Positions 46,901-57,800 of a stretch of 64,000 bases of DNA are shown here, piece by piece. Where the stretch lies: assembly GCA_026874595.1 (NCBI GenBank), contig CM049319.1, forward strand, positions 65,030,417 through 65,094,416, written 5' to 3'. How positions within the stretch are numbered: the stretch's first letter is position 1; each line of letters opens with the position of its first letter. The position numbers and the translations under genes were made by a program. A model generated the notes under the pieces. It had not been told where the DNA came from. It saw only the letters and a program-made list of their open reading frames with translations, and ran no database searches. This DNA comes from Sipunculus nudus (taxonomy: Eukaryota; Annelida; Sipuncula; Golfingiida; Sipunculidae).

Positions 46901-49900
46901 AAGTTATTCCCAAGTGTTTGTGGCTTTGAGTCTCAGATAAAGGTTCGCCATTCAGGTACAAGGTTTGATGATGTGTTTTACCTACACGAGAAGAGAAAGT
47001 CATTGCGACAGTTTTGGTAGGATTAAATTTTATATGCCACCTCCGGGCCCAGCATCCAAGAGTATTCAGATCACGCTGTATTATACGAGCAGTGGAGAGT
47101 GGATTAGTAGCAACATTAAGGAGACATGTATCATCGGCGAAGAGATGCAAATCTGATTCAATACCTGAATTAATATCATTTACATATATAAGGAAAAGCA
47201 GTGGACCTTAAATAGAACCCTGAGGGACTCCTGCTGACGTCGACTGCCAGCTTGATGCCTTACCATTAAGAACAACTCGTTGGTGGCGATTTTTAACATA
47301 ATCAATTAGCCAGTTAAGTATGGATCCTTGAATCCCCCAGTTAAATAATTTAATGGAGAGACCGTCGTGCCACACTCGGTCGAATGCAGCAGTGGCGTCC
47401 AGAAAGACCATTCTGACATCACATTTTGTATCAATACCACGATAAATTTTATCCATTATTGCCACAAGCTGGTTAATAGTAGAATCTCCTTTTTTAAATC
47501 CAGAGTTATTGTCTATGAGGATTTTATTACTTACTAGGAATGCATAAAGTGCATCATGCACTGCTCTTTCAAATACCTTGGAAACGTTACACAACAGAGA
47601 TATAGGTCGATAGTTAGTGGTTTGGTTTCTATCCCCTTTTTTATAAACTGGAGTAACATTTGCCAGTTTCCATGGGGTCGGGAATGTGGCTGTCTGTAAG
47701 GATATGTTGAAAATCTTAGTGAGAGGTATGAAGATATTTTTGGCTGTTGCGCGCAACAGATGATTACCAATATCATCAGGCCCAGTGGCCTTACTTGGAT
47801 TCAGATCCATTAATATTTTCAGGACGTTCTCAGGATTTATGTTAATATTGGATAATCGTTGGTGTCCATTATGTGTTGACTGTGTTGTGAAACTCGTGTC
47901 ATTTGTGTGATTTGAAGAATCAGATGATTCGAAAAGTGAGATGAAATGCTGGTTAAACATTTCGGCTTTTTCTTGGTCATCAGTAACTAATTCGCCATCA
48001 TGTAAAAGAGGAGGAATTACGCTTTCCCTTTTATTGCCAATTATATGTATCACATTTTGCCAAAAAGATTTACTGTCAGAACTGTCTAGCCGTTCGTTAA
48101 GACTCTCCATATAATCAGAATATGATTTACGATTTAAGCGGACTACTTCATTACGTACTTTTTTGTAAACCTGGAAGTGGACCTCATTCGACGTTTTTCT
48201 ATAGCGCCTCCATAATCTATTTCGTTTCCGTATTAATCGTTTTAATTCACATGTGATCCATGGCTTATCACTTGGTCGAACAGTCACTTTTCGCCTGGGA
48301 ATAAAACGAGCCGCAATAGACAAAAACGTGTTTGTCCACAGTGTAGCTAAAGAGTTAACGTCTGTTGGTTCTGTATCTATGAAATCCCAACGTTCACGAC
48401 ATAAAGCTTCGTTAAGGCCAGGATGATCACCATTCTTAAAATCCCATATGTTTCGACTGTGCGACCTCCTTAAGACAGGTGCAAAACCGAGCCGTCCAGT
48501 TACAGGACAGTGGTCACAATTAGAAATGGGTGGTAAAACGCGGATATCGGAGAACGCGTCAGGGTTGTCAGTTATCAATAAATCCAATAATGAATTAGTG
48601 TACTCGTTACATCTTGTCGGTCTTTTTATTAGTTGTGTTAAACCAAGTCTTAACAGTAAATCGTAAAGTTGTAGACCCAATTCGCTTTCCCTGTGATTAG
48701 TCTCCCAATCAGTACATCTATCATTAAAGTCCCCGGTAATTATAACGGCTGCAGGTTTACATTTTAAAGCTGTATCAATCGACGATTCTAAGGCGGTTAG
48801 GAATGCCTCTCTTATATCACGAGTTTGGCCCGGAGGGCGGTAATAACTTGCGATTAAGACTGGGCCTGTTTTTGTTTTAATTTCAACCCAGACACATTCG
48901 GTGTGTGTAGGCATGAGATCATTCCTTAACCAGCATAATAATTTTTGTTTACAGAAAATAGCAGTTCCTCCGCCAGACCTACACCTGTCTTTCCGAAATA
49001 TCGTATGAAAACCTGGAATTGTAACCTGGGCATCATTTATGGTATCGTCCAGCCAGGTTTCACTCAGGCAAATCACATCAAAATTATTGTTCTCAGCCAA
49101 CAATTTGATTTCGTCACATTTGCCAATAGACATTAAACTCCTTATATTCAAGTGACAAACTCCAAGACAGGAGGTATTGTTTATGGGGCCTGGATTAGGA
49201 TGTACGTCGCCTGATATAGACAAAAGAATGAGGAGAAGAAAATAATCATTATTAAGCCTTTTCAGGGGTTTCAATTGGAGTCTCGTTTTTAGAAAGCTGC
49301 CGAAATCATTCAAATTCGAGTCTAACAGATGAAGGTTATGGGATTTAAGCCACATCATCGTATTGTTGGGTGCCAGGCTAGGCTAGTCCTTGACTTATGT
49401 AAATAATTTGGCCTGTGATGAGAATAAGAAAGCGATTCGTTGAATATGCTTTCGCATGACTTATGCAGTTCATCAGATGGTGGAAACAGTTGTGTTGTAA
49501 TGATAATCGTTGATAAATTCGAACATGATAAGTAATATGCACAATAGAAACAAAGTATTGTATGGCTATGAACAACAAAAATACAAACGAACATAGTTGT
49601 AACAGATATACGAGTGAAGTTAACAAAAGATAAATACGACAAGCGATCAAAGGAGCTGAGCTCCATTACAATCGTTGTTGAGAAGGTGCCGGTCGGGCCC
49701 CATGCTGGATTTGATACTTGTGGTACTAATACATTTGGCCTTTCAAATTAACCACAAGTTACCATGGGGTAGCTAATACCTGGTAATCCACTTACGTCTT
49801 GTAAGCTACATGAAAGGGTAGACGTAACCATGTGGTTACCCTGGTGTGACTAGTAACTTATAATCCACTTATACGTGTCGTAAGCTACATGGATATAATG

Positions 49901-52428
49901 GAATTGAGAACAGTTTAATGAGTGCATACAGCATGTAGTTTGTAATCCACCTTGAGATCTAGAGCGGCACCGTGCGCTGCAATAGTGAGGCTATGGTACT
50001 CACATAAAATTTGACTGTACAAAGGATTCATATAGTATGGTACATGGATAAAAAAAATGATTTTGATTTCGTACTGCATATATACCAATATGCATGAATA
50101 TACCAATATGTATGAATATACCAATATGCATAAATATGAACACCGAAACACCTCAAATATATATATATATATATATATATGCATGCATCCATATATTAAA
50201 GCCGCGCATATCGGCATATTACTATAGTTTTTTAAGTTCTTTGCCGGTAGACATTATTAAGAATAATGTGAGTACTATGATCATTTGTATATAATTGCGG
50301 AATTTATTAGTCTTTTATTAAGAAAAGCAATCTAGATGATAGAAAAAAAAGAAACAGGAGCTGATAATAGCAGGAGTTGTAGAAAAATATATATCATTAT
50401 GACAAGATGATAATTGTCAGTCAGTTAAAAAAGAATCGAGTTCATAAGTAGAACCAACTTATATACCAGGGAAATATTGAAGTAGTTTTTCCAAAGTTGT
50501 AAAACAGCTCACTTTGTCTTTGGACTTTATAAATATCTTTCCATCAAATGTCCAGGTGTCATTTATTAGTTTATTTTTCTTCAGTTGCCTTGCCTTGTAT
50601 GCTAACGTGGCTCTACGCTTAGTAAGGTCCTGATGAAAACATTGCTTCTGTTGTCTCGAAGAGTTCTGCGTGCCCGTAATACTTTGAGTTTAGCGCTGAA
50701 GTTTGTAAATTTGACAAGTATAGGTCTGGGTCCCAGTCGTGGGTTGCCTACTCTGTGGACTGCATATGTCTCTTTCATCAAGATTGACTTGGAGTTTTTC
50801 ACTTAAGAAGCGTCGTGTAATATTTTCACAGTTTTCATCATCATGTTCGGTTATGCTCGAAATGCGGATGGAGTTACGACGACTGTATTGTTCGAGGTCA
50901 TCTTGCTGGTCTTTTATAGTACTAAGTTCACTTTTCACAGATGCCAGCTCCTGCTCTCGTTCACTCAGAATCGCTTCTAATTTTTCAATTTTCTTATTTT
51001 GGGAAGTCATTTTGTCGTTGAATGATTTCCATAGATAATCTGCTTGTAGTTGTAAGAAATGTGCCAGCACTCCAATTGTTAATGGGGCATTTTTGTCCAT
51101 TTCAGAAAGGGCTACTTGCATAGGGTTTGATGAATCTGAGAGTTCGTCTTGTGGGTCGTTCATAATGTCAATGATACCAATAGGGCTGGTCCGGGACTTT
51201 TTATCTGTAGGAGCTGGGGTAGAAGGGGAGGTTGAACTTTCGGAAGGATGGTTTCGTTTTGGCGTGTTTTGAGTTAGGCCTACTCTAGCGGTAGGAGTTG
51301 ACATACTACATATATTTTGGTATACTTAAGTTTGTTGTAGTTAGCCTACCTCTTGTTCAAGACTTGTGGTTCGGTCTGGCCTCTGTTTCTATTAGTCCAT
51401 AGGCAATACTTATGGCACTAGTCCGTATGCTAAAACTATTCCAGTAAAGCCTCCATGCATTAGTCCTTATGTTTACTGGGTCGTATTCATGCCTTGCTCA
51501 TTGGGGCCCGTGTTAAGCCCTCCTAGGTGCGATGGATCATGCCGTGAGTCGGAGCGACCACAAAACACGTCCGCACGGCCCGACAGCCCTAGTCTTACAC
51601 ACTTACTTACACACAATATAAAATAAATGGTTACCTATATTGTGGCCAGTGCATGTGGTCAAACTTTTTCTGTACCCGACGGAATATGGGCCTGCATGGG
51701 GCACTTTTACCATAGATTTATTTTTTTTTTCAGGTTCTGTCCTGGTGACCTTGATATCAAAATAAGGTTTCAGTTTTCATGCAAATCTTTTTCACCTTAT
51801 TGGATGCCAAAAGTCAGTTTATTTTTAACATTTTACACTTGTTATTGTGCTTTGGAGCAAAATGAAACGTCTTACTTTTCATTCGCAGGTGATTTTGAAA
51901 ATATGCGCCTGTACAAGTTTATGTGGCCGAGTGAGATGAAGCATCCAACCCTGGCTGTGATTGGTTGTCTTGCCGCTACCACCAGCTTGTGGCCTGTGTT
52001 TGAGCTACAGGCCCGCTGGGCGGCGCTTGTGTTCAGTGGAAAGCGCCATCTACCGAGGAAATCAGAAATGATCAAGGACATCGACGCGTTCAAAGAATCA
52101 TTGAAACAGCAGTTTGGGTCACCCAAGGTCTATGTAAGTTTTTCTAGCAGAAAAAAATGTAAAAAGAAATAAATATATTTCTTGTTAATATTATAATCTC
52201 TATTGGATATGCATCAAGTGATCATTCGGGAAGTCAAGCAGACTACACAAAAGATCCAACCTTCTTTTTTTCAAAATGCATCGAAAAGTCTGATTCCGTA
52301 CATTATCCCCTGATCAAGGCCCAGTGCTTCTGCAAATAACAGCATCAGCCGATAACAGTATATATCTGATGATTTCACTTGCGTGGAAACACGCGACAAT
52401 GTCAAACTGAACATCTTCGTGTATTTTT

Positions 52429-52475
<47 letters not shown>

Positions 52476-52938
52476 AATAAATATATATATATGCATATGA
52501 GGGATACCAGCTTGCGTAAAGTCTCATAAATGGCCTTGAGGATCCGGCTGAAACCCTAGATTAGCTACCTCATCCTTAATTCAAGTCTGTGAATTTTATC
52601 GAAATGCAATAGGCAAACCCAATAGACAAAACCATTCATCACGAATTAAGTAATAACCATCGTTGATTTCTCTTTTTCAGATTTTCGCCATACCCTTTCA
52701 GGATGAGTTAGCCAAACTGATTGGGTGCTATCCGAAATTTTGGGATTATGCCTTCTCTGACCCGAAACTGGCCTGGGCATTGCGGAAATCGCCGAATCTC
52801 CCCGTCCAGTACCGTCTAACTGGGCCTCATTCGCGGAGCGATGCCAAGGAGGAATTCCTGAAAACATGCAACAGCTTGTACGGTTCAATAAAACACCGCC
52901 ATGTGGCGCCACCATCTAAGAAAGGGTTCCTGTTTTAA
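37858..52938 (+). CDS. Flavin-containing monooxygenase, copy B (six exons, 505 aa)
   Basis: The coding exons are 37858-37969, 39370-39831, 41234-41289, 41408-41792, 51889-52133 and 52681-52938. All introns are GT-AG and exon lengths equal those of FMO-A exactly. The predicted enzyme keeps GAGVAG (9-14), GGTW (38-41), [11 protein letters not shown] (167-177), the loop GNAFSAGD (192-199) and ATGY (322-325), so it should be catalytically competent. By eye it is about 87-88 percent identical to FMO-A, with changes clustered in the C-terminal third and in 42-150. Residues 147-192 are identical. Intron 4 is 10096 bp and holds two antisense LINEs, which could reduce or alter its transcript. It ends GFLF-TAA with no hydrophobic tail. 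Expression cannot be judged from sequence. Confidence 0.94.
37970..39369 (+). other. FMO-B intron 1
   Basis: This is a 1400-bp intron. The stretch from about 38150 to 38990 has no clear match in FMO-A intron 1 and may be a copy-specific insertion of unknown type. Homology resumes near 39000. Short open frames here show no domain. Confidence 0.5.
39370..39831 (+). CDS. FMO-B exon 2
   Basis: It starts after GCTTTAG and ends before GTAAGT. The first 316 bases differ from FMO-A at about 25 sites; the remaining 146 bases and the first 13 bases of intron 2 are identical to it. Confidence 0.95.
39832..41233 (+). other. FMO-B intron 2
   Basis: A 1402-bp intron colinear with FMO-A intron 2. No inserted element is recognised. 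Confidence 0.65.
41234..41289 (+). CDS. FMO-B exon 3 (nucleotide-binding loop)
   Basis: A 56-nt exon encoding [19 protein letters not shown], flanked by TTGCAG and GTAACT. Confidence 0.93.
41408..41792 (+). CDS. FMO-B exon 4
   Basis: It has the same phase and length as FMO-A exon 4 and includes [12 protein letters not shown]. The donor is GTATTG, weaker than GTAAGT, ahead of the 10-kb intron. Confidence 0.93.
41997..43063 (-). pseudogene. 5'-truncated LINE with (TAAA)n tail and target-site duplication
   Basis: The minus-strand frame 42368-43000 (210 codons) and its upstream codons to 43063 encode the end of a LINE reverse transcriptase [48 protein letters not shown] and [14 protein letters not shown] are typical of CR1/L2-like elements. 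The 3' end is a (TAAA)n tail (41998-42024, TTTATTTA on the plus strand). The 8-bp TTACGTAC repeats at 41989-41996 and 43064-43071. The matching FMO-A intron near 13340-13360 is uninterrupted, so this is a clean post-duplication insertion. Confidence 0.9.
43110..44110 (+). repeat. Degenerate tandem repeat, about 300-330 bp units
   Basis: AGCAAGCACGCAAAATGAGG near 43399 recurs as AGCAAGCAACCAAAATGGAG near 43694 and AGCAAGCAGGCGAAATTGAG near 44021. GACAAAG and CAAGAACCAGCAAGC phrases are in register. It is inside FMO-B intron 4 and not evident in FMO-A intron 4. No coding content. Confidence 0.6.
44111..45200 (+). other. FMO-B intron 4, colinear with 13390-14340
   Basis: Segments such as GACAAACATGCAAGCCTCCC near 44186 match FMO-A intron 4 near 13400, and AATTCACATTCGACCC near 44953 matches 14332. 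It lacks the 32-bp minisatellite of FMO-A. The 110-codon minus-strand frame at 44899-45231 has no domain. Confidence 0.5.
45201..45481. mobile_element. 281-bp MITE with TA flanks
   Basis: The ends TGGTTCTCAGGCAC and GTGCCTGAGAACCA are perfect inverted repeats, flanked by TA at 45199-45200 and 45482-45483. Sub-terminal ATGCGGGCGG occurs near both ends. No ORF. It directly abuts the 3' end of the LINE at 45484-51600. Confidence 0.75.
45923..49358 (-). pseudogene. LINE ORF2: 2A-like N-terminus, APE endonuclease, reverse transcriptase
   Basis: The N-terminal 716 codons are open (49358-47208). A hydrophobic LLLILLSIS leads into GDVHPNPGP at residues 50-58, a 2A-like motif. Apurinic-type endonuclease follows: LNIRS (N71), SETW (E100), ITGDFND and NCDHCPV. 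Then the reverse transcriptase: [17 protein letters not shown] and GVPQGS. One in-frame TAA interrupts the GSI/GPLLF junction near 47208-47210. The frame then continues with FADD (47130-47141) to about 46725. A one-base shift leads into 46540-45923, which ends with a [17 protein letters not shown] zinc-knuckle-like motif. Two lesions in about 1140 codons make it inactive but young. Confidence 0.9.
49359..50458 (-). other. LINE inter-ORF spacer
   Basis: It contains a 103-codon hydrophobic minus-strand frame (49666-49355) that overlaps the start of ORF2 by a few bases. It also has a roughly 80-bp direct repeat near 49765-49895 (TAATCCACTTA, GTAAGCTACATG), a (TA)n tract near 50158-50180 and repeated ATGAATATACCAATAT near 50093-50130. 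Whether the small frame is translated is unknown. Confidence 0.5.
50459..51304 (-). pseudogene. LINE ORF1 (coiled-coil, RNA-binding type), frameshifted
   Basis: The first 204-codon frame has a Ser/Pro/Thr-rich N-terminus and a long coiled-coil-like heptad region ([20 protein letters not shown]). It then reaches [13 protein letters not shown], a junction common in LINE ORF1 proteins. The next domain ([29 protein letters not shown]) is in another frame at 50602-50802, and the C-terminus ([15 protein letters not shown] to TAA near 50459) in a third segment. Two frameshifts therefore break it. It would encode the RNA-binding chaperone of the retrotransposon particle. Confidence 0.8.
51889..52133 (+). 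CDS. FMO-B exon 5
   Basis: It starts after ATTCGCAG and ends in GTCTAT before GTAAGT. It encodes residues 340-420 with [16 protein letters not shown] conserved. Confidence 0.93.
52134..52680 (+). other. FMO-B intron 5 with (AT)n tract
   Basis: A 547-bp intron. An interrupted AT tract at 52431-52492 accounts for part of the excess over FMO-A intron 5. The acceptor is CTCTTTTTCAG, as in FMO-A. Confidence 0.8.
52681..52938 (+). CDS. FMO-B exon 6 (C-terminus)
   Basis: It encodes the last 85 residues, ending PPSKKGFLF and TAA. It differs from FMO-A at about 19 positions, the most divergent exon. Confidence 0.93.
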   Translation: MFAIPFQDELAKLIGCYPKFWDYAFSDPKLAWALRKSPNLPVQYRLTGPHSRSDAKEEFLKTCNSLYGSIKHRHVAPPSKKGFLF

Positions 52939-53535
52939 CTTGGGCGAATTCCGTGGATAATGAAATAGCTGACGCCACAATCCAAAAGTTGACTGTTCTG
53001 AACTGTAACGAATGCTTTCGCTCGTACTTCATTAACGACACCAGGAATAGATCAATAGGTTTTTCATACTTCTGTACTTATCTGTATCTATCTAGGTCAG
53101 CCTCCGGGACATTTAGACACGATGAAGATTACCCGTTTTTGGGATAGGTTGATACGAATTCGTTCTGGACTGGTTTTACATGGGCCGAGTTTGAAGCCGG
53201 CCGATTTTTATTTGCGAAATTTCTGATAGAAAGCTTTGCAATAGAGCCCTCGCGAAATGATGTTTAAGTTTTCAGAATATATGAGCAAATATTGAAAATG
53301 GCAAACGTGTATCCTTTTGGACACACTTTGCATTTTCCCCGACTTTTCAAGACTGAGAACGGTCTTTTCTAATTCCTAACCACAGCAGAGTTATTTGATT
53401 ACCATAGGGTGCCACCACAGACATCAATATATACCAGTAAATATGTGCTAGCTTATTATATATTATCCAATATACTACTTACCCTTTATCACATTTTATT
53501 ATAAACGTATCCTAAAGGAATCAGAGAATTATGTT
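52939..53535 (+). other. 3' flank of FMO-B
   Basis: Colinear with 15399-15985. No AATAAA was found. The 64-codon frame at 52953-53147 has no counterpart in block A. Confidence 0.45.
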
Positions 53536-54195
53536 AAGGTGGTTTCCCTATCTGCGTAGTCCATAACCACAGTGCATGTGCGTAGCCCGCAAATATCTCG
53601 TTGTGGATATTTAAATAGGTCGTCTCCATTTATCCATGTGCGTAGTCTGCTACCGGGAGCTGTTTTGCGCACCACGCATACCATACACCTTGTCAATTTC
53701 AAGTTTAGCATAAAGCTTTCTCATTCAGTCCGTAATGTATGAACATTCTGTATTTCAAACAAGTATAAGGCTGCCTTTCCATGCGGTTATCACTTGATCC
53801 GCTCCCATAGAAAGGCAGCCTAAGTGGCTTTTCTCACATCAGACTTTCAGAAGCCAAACACATTGGCATTTTTTTTTCTTTCTTCATCATACTCACTGTG
53901 TTTCTATACGTTTGAAGGGTATAAACATCAGTTCCGCATATAAATTATAACTAATAAAGATCCTTTTCGAAATAATTCATATCATTTTAATTTAATCAAA
54001 CCAATTTGTGTTGCTTATGTGTAGAAACACACAAAACATATTGAAAAATGGCTTGCAAAAAAGAAAATGTTCAGCTATCGAACTCTTATCAACAGGGAGT
54101 GAGAACTACGTATACGTACTTATGAAAAAAATTGCGGATACGAATTAGGCATAAGGAGTACGCATTCTGACTACGCACTTATGGAAAACCACCTT
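53536..54195. mobile_element. About 660-bp MITE-like element, ends AAGGTGGTTT...AAACCACCTT
   Basis: The left AAGGTGGTTTCCC...TGCGTAGTC and the right GACTACGCACTTATGGAAAACCACCTT block are imperfect inverted repeats of about 30 bp. TTAA overlaps the left end. Block A reads across the matching point near 15985. A hairpin lies inside at 53768-53821: AGGCTGCCTTTC pairs with GAAAGGCAGCCT. Confidence 0.6.
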
Positions 54196-54392
54196 TTCTC
54201 ATGTGTTGTGAACCCCATCTTTATGCAGGTATTTGGAACTTTATTAACATGCTAGGCAATATGTGATCAAAAACAGATTGCTTTAGGAAGGTCTTTCAGA
54301 CATCAAGTCCCTCCAATCCTCCTCTTTTTCGGCTTGGTAACGCCCCCGTGTTTTAATAACGTGACTGCCGCTGATATAATCTGGCGGGTCAA

Positions 54393-54872
54393 AGCCCCAT
54401 TTACATTAAAAAAATGTTTCTCTCGCTAGACCGGTCCAAAAAAATGTGGAGCGGGCTGTATTTTAACTTTTGTTCACACTGTGCCGGACAAAGTGACCAT
54501 GTAAATCGCGCTACCCCTGCCTTGCACTTGGCCCGGCCTAGAATCTGCATTGCGTTTACACGCAGATAAATGCTGCAATCTGGCGCGGTCTAGACTGGAT
54601 TCCCCCTTGCGCGCATGGGTAAATCGCAGTCACATGACAGCCGATCTTGCTGGAGCGCTATAAAGATAGCGCGCTCCACTTCTGTTTACACACGTTCGAA
54701 GCACAAATGTAGGCCGCGCTTCTGGCGCGCGCTAGAACTGGAACCGACTCGAACCGGTGGTCAAAATGTAGCGCGCTACAGACCAAAAATCCTCGAAATC
54801 TGGCGCGTCTGGGGGACTTGGCTCGCGCTAAACGATGTAGAGCGCTCCAGTAAAACGTGTGTAAATGGGGCT
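54393..54872. mobile_element. 480-bp CG-rich MITE, ends AGCCCCATTTACA
   Basis: The left AGCCCCATTTACA (54393) and the right TGTAAATGGGGCT (54872) are perfect inverted repeats. The interior is far richer in CpG and GCGCGC than its neighbours, with palindromic GTAGCGCGCTAC and repeated TGGCGCG/CTAGA modules. Block A lacks it near 16230. The 99-codon frame at 54615-54914 is inside it and is not supported. Confidence 0.7.
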
Positions 54873-57800
54873 GAGAGACTAGTTTCTCCCAATGACGCCA
54901 GGTGCCGCTACTAACGTGTCTTGTGCAACCGCTAGCGCAGGGTTAAGTTCAACTAATTATGCATAAAAGCAACTCCTCTTGATAATAACTGATTTAAGCA
55001 TGTTTGACCTGACATTCGACCCAGCCACTGCCCCACTAGCTCGGTCAGAAAATGTGAACAACGTAACTAAAGATCCCTTAATTTGCAGTTATCGCTTATG
55101 TTAGCATGCAATAGTGGTTAATCCCATAAAATTTCCAGGTAATCCCTTTGCATATTCTTGAAATAACCACAAGAAGTATAACTTCACTGTCACCTTGCCA
55201 TTACATCTTCAGTAATTCTGGAAACACCTATATGAGGTTAACTGTTTAAGGAGGGACGTGTATAAGTGCCTGCTTATATTAACTATACCGCGTCGCGGAT
55301 ATTACACCACAAAAACAGATCCGCAGGTGTGGCAATATATAAAATATGTGTCAATGGGAAATAGCTTTTGTTGATTATATTTGGAATGGGTGTTGTCGAT
55401 GTGTGCTCTATATGTCCTCCATTTACTTAATTTGGAAAATAACACTACGAAGGCGAAATAATAAACTGGCCCAGTCGATGTAATGGTTAAGACTTAATTC
55501 CACTAACCGAGCCATAAAATTGCTCTTGAAGCGCCTCAACGATTAGAAAAGACATAGCCAGCTCGCGGCAAATTAGACAACTTATTTACAGTATTTTGAC
55601 CGACAGTTTCATCGACAGGCACGGTCCGACGGTTGTCAGGTGCTCAAAGAGCCTTGTCATATGTGATGATCTGGGATTCATTTTACGGACTTTTCAGTGC
55701 GTTAGTGATAAGGGCTAGCATTGCGTTACATCTATCGATACATAAGGCTCATTTGAGGACCTGCATGGCGATTCACTCTCATTAGCATATCAGGATGTCA
55801 AGCCTTTCCGCGAGGGAGTAATTTGCTATCAGACCGCTAGCAGCGGTCCCACACACTATCCAGAGACCCACGCCCTTTGTAACATTCACAGTAAAATAAT
55901 TCGCAGTGTAAACAGGTTAGAGCCCGGAGCCGTATTAGCAACACAAATGCGGCTAGCTTGGACAAAAAGACGGCTGATTTTAGTAGTATGCCTTGTTTCG
56001 TGGTGGCTCGACTCGTCCTGCAAAAATTCGGCTGGCTTTAACCTACCTAAAAGGTAATTCATTTGATAATGTTACATAGTACCCATTTTATACAAACACG
56101 TTTTCTATATGACATATTGCATGTTTTTCACATTTAACTAGTTTATGATTAATTATCGAGTAAAGTTAATCTTGGTGTTTTCGTACGCTTAAACCTTTCT
56201 TACTTGAACAACCTTGTCGTTTCCTTTCAGCGATAACAACCAAAATGATAAAATCTTACATTTGTTTTTGTCATTTTAAACTGTAAAAGGTTTATATTTC
56301 ATAATAACTGATCTTGATCTTAACCCTTACATGGACCTTCATCTTCTATGGCATTTCTCAATTGGACGGATATTAGGGTCTATAGGCTTAAATATAACTG
56401 CATTTATAGACACTATCGATATTTTAATGATAGCTTTCCTCCGCTAAAAAAATGACAGGCTCGGCGTTTTGTTAACCAGTCTATTGGGTTCCTTACTCTT
56501 ATTAAATAATAGGTCATGGCACTTCCACCATGTCCCGCTTCATCGGACTCTTATGACATTAGGTCTCTTTTATCGCCGCCATGTATTCTCTATAAGTGAA
56601 TCGGATTCCATCCAGGGCATCCAGAGTCAATGATGTTACATTTATTTTGATTGACAGCTGACCGGCCCGGTAGCCTGCGTTTAAATGGCTCTGTGCCGGC
56701 GGTATTTCGGGATTCTCTGGCCTGATTCGCAAACTGGAAGCCGGCAATAATTAATGACTGAAGGAACCAAGTTAATTTTGAGGACATATCTTGGAACGGC
56801 TACCAATAAGCCTGTGGAAGAGGCCACGGAGATTCTTGAATGGTTGCTACCTGAGGATTTTCTCCTCCACCTAGTTCCTGGGTTTGTCTCTTTTTGAACA
56901 CAAGGTGGCGCTATACATAGCATTAACCCGATTGCAGACGCAAATGCAAAACGTTCTTGTCTAGTGGTCTCTTTTTCCTACATCCTCATCTGTTCCCAAT
57001 ACTGTGGTTGGCTTTATATAAACGGGGCTCAGTTTTCGCGCTCAGACAATTTTTCATAGTTTCACTGGGTTCCATTTTCGCGTTGGGCCATATATCAATG
57101 TTTTTAATAAACACCAAAATAGGTATGAATTCTCTATTATAGAAAGTTGTTTTGCTCAAACAAAAATGACAGTCAATGCCGGAACCTGGCGATGCCACTG
57201 CAAAGGGCTATTGGTTTCACAGCTTGGCCATTACATATCAATATAAATAGGGCCCTCTCCGCTCTGCCCTTATCATATCATGTTCAGATTACGTAATAGA
57301 AACATCGTCCATGGATATAACAAGTTGGTTTCGGAAGCGGCCATATCCCTGAAGCGGCCAGGCACGGAAGGTCTGCCTGTACCCGAGAATGTGAATTTGA
57401 AGAAAGAGCAGAGTTATATACCATGCATGGCTTCGCTGGGTTTGTATTTATATGAACACCAACGTTTGTATTAATGGGAACACTAATGAAAACTAACACA
57501 CCGTAGTCCATACAAGGACATATCCTTCAATATGAAGGTGCGCAAAAAAGACCAGTACTCTCAAGTCATCCCTGATTCTATATCCAGGTACATAAATATA
57601 AAATATCCTGTGCATGAAGCTTTCTTCAGTATGAAAGGAAGTTCAAATTTATTATAATTACGTAATAACAGCAGTTAGTGTTTGTCACAATATACCTTTC
57701 AGGTTAAAACATTTTCAGGTTTGTTTTGAGACAAAGTGGCATGCTTGAAGTTAAACGGCCTTTCAGACCCCCCCCCCCCCCCCTTCACACACATCCCCCC

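Larger units (their letters stand above)
45484..51600 (-). mobile_element. Nearly full-length two-ORF LINE inserted antisense in FMO-B intron 4
   Basis: Minus-strand order: a 5' UTR to 51305, ORF1 (51304-50459), a spacer of about 1 kb with a (TA)n tract near 50158-50180, ORF2 (49358-45923), and a 3' UTR with AATAAA (minus strand) near 45518. The matching intron of FMO-A lacks it. Few disabling changes suggest a recent insertion. Boundaries are approximate and I could not find a convincing target-site duplication. Probably jockey/CR1-like; the clade is not settled. Confidence 0.85.

Noticed and set aside
46720-49136. Plus-strand frames inside the LINE
   Set aside because: They are antisense shadows of the ORF2 coding sequence.
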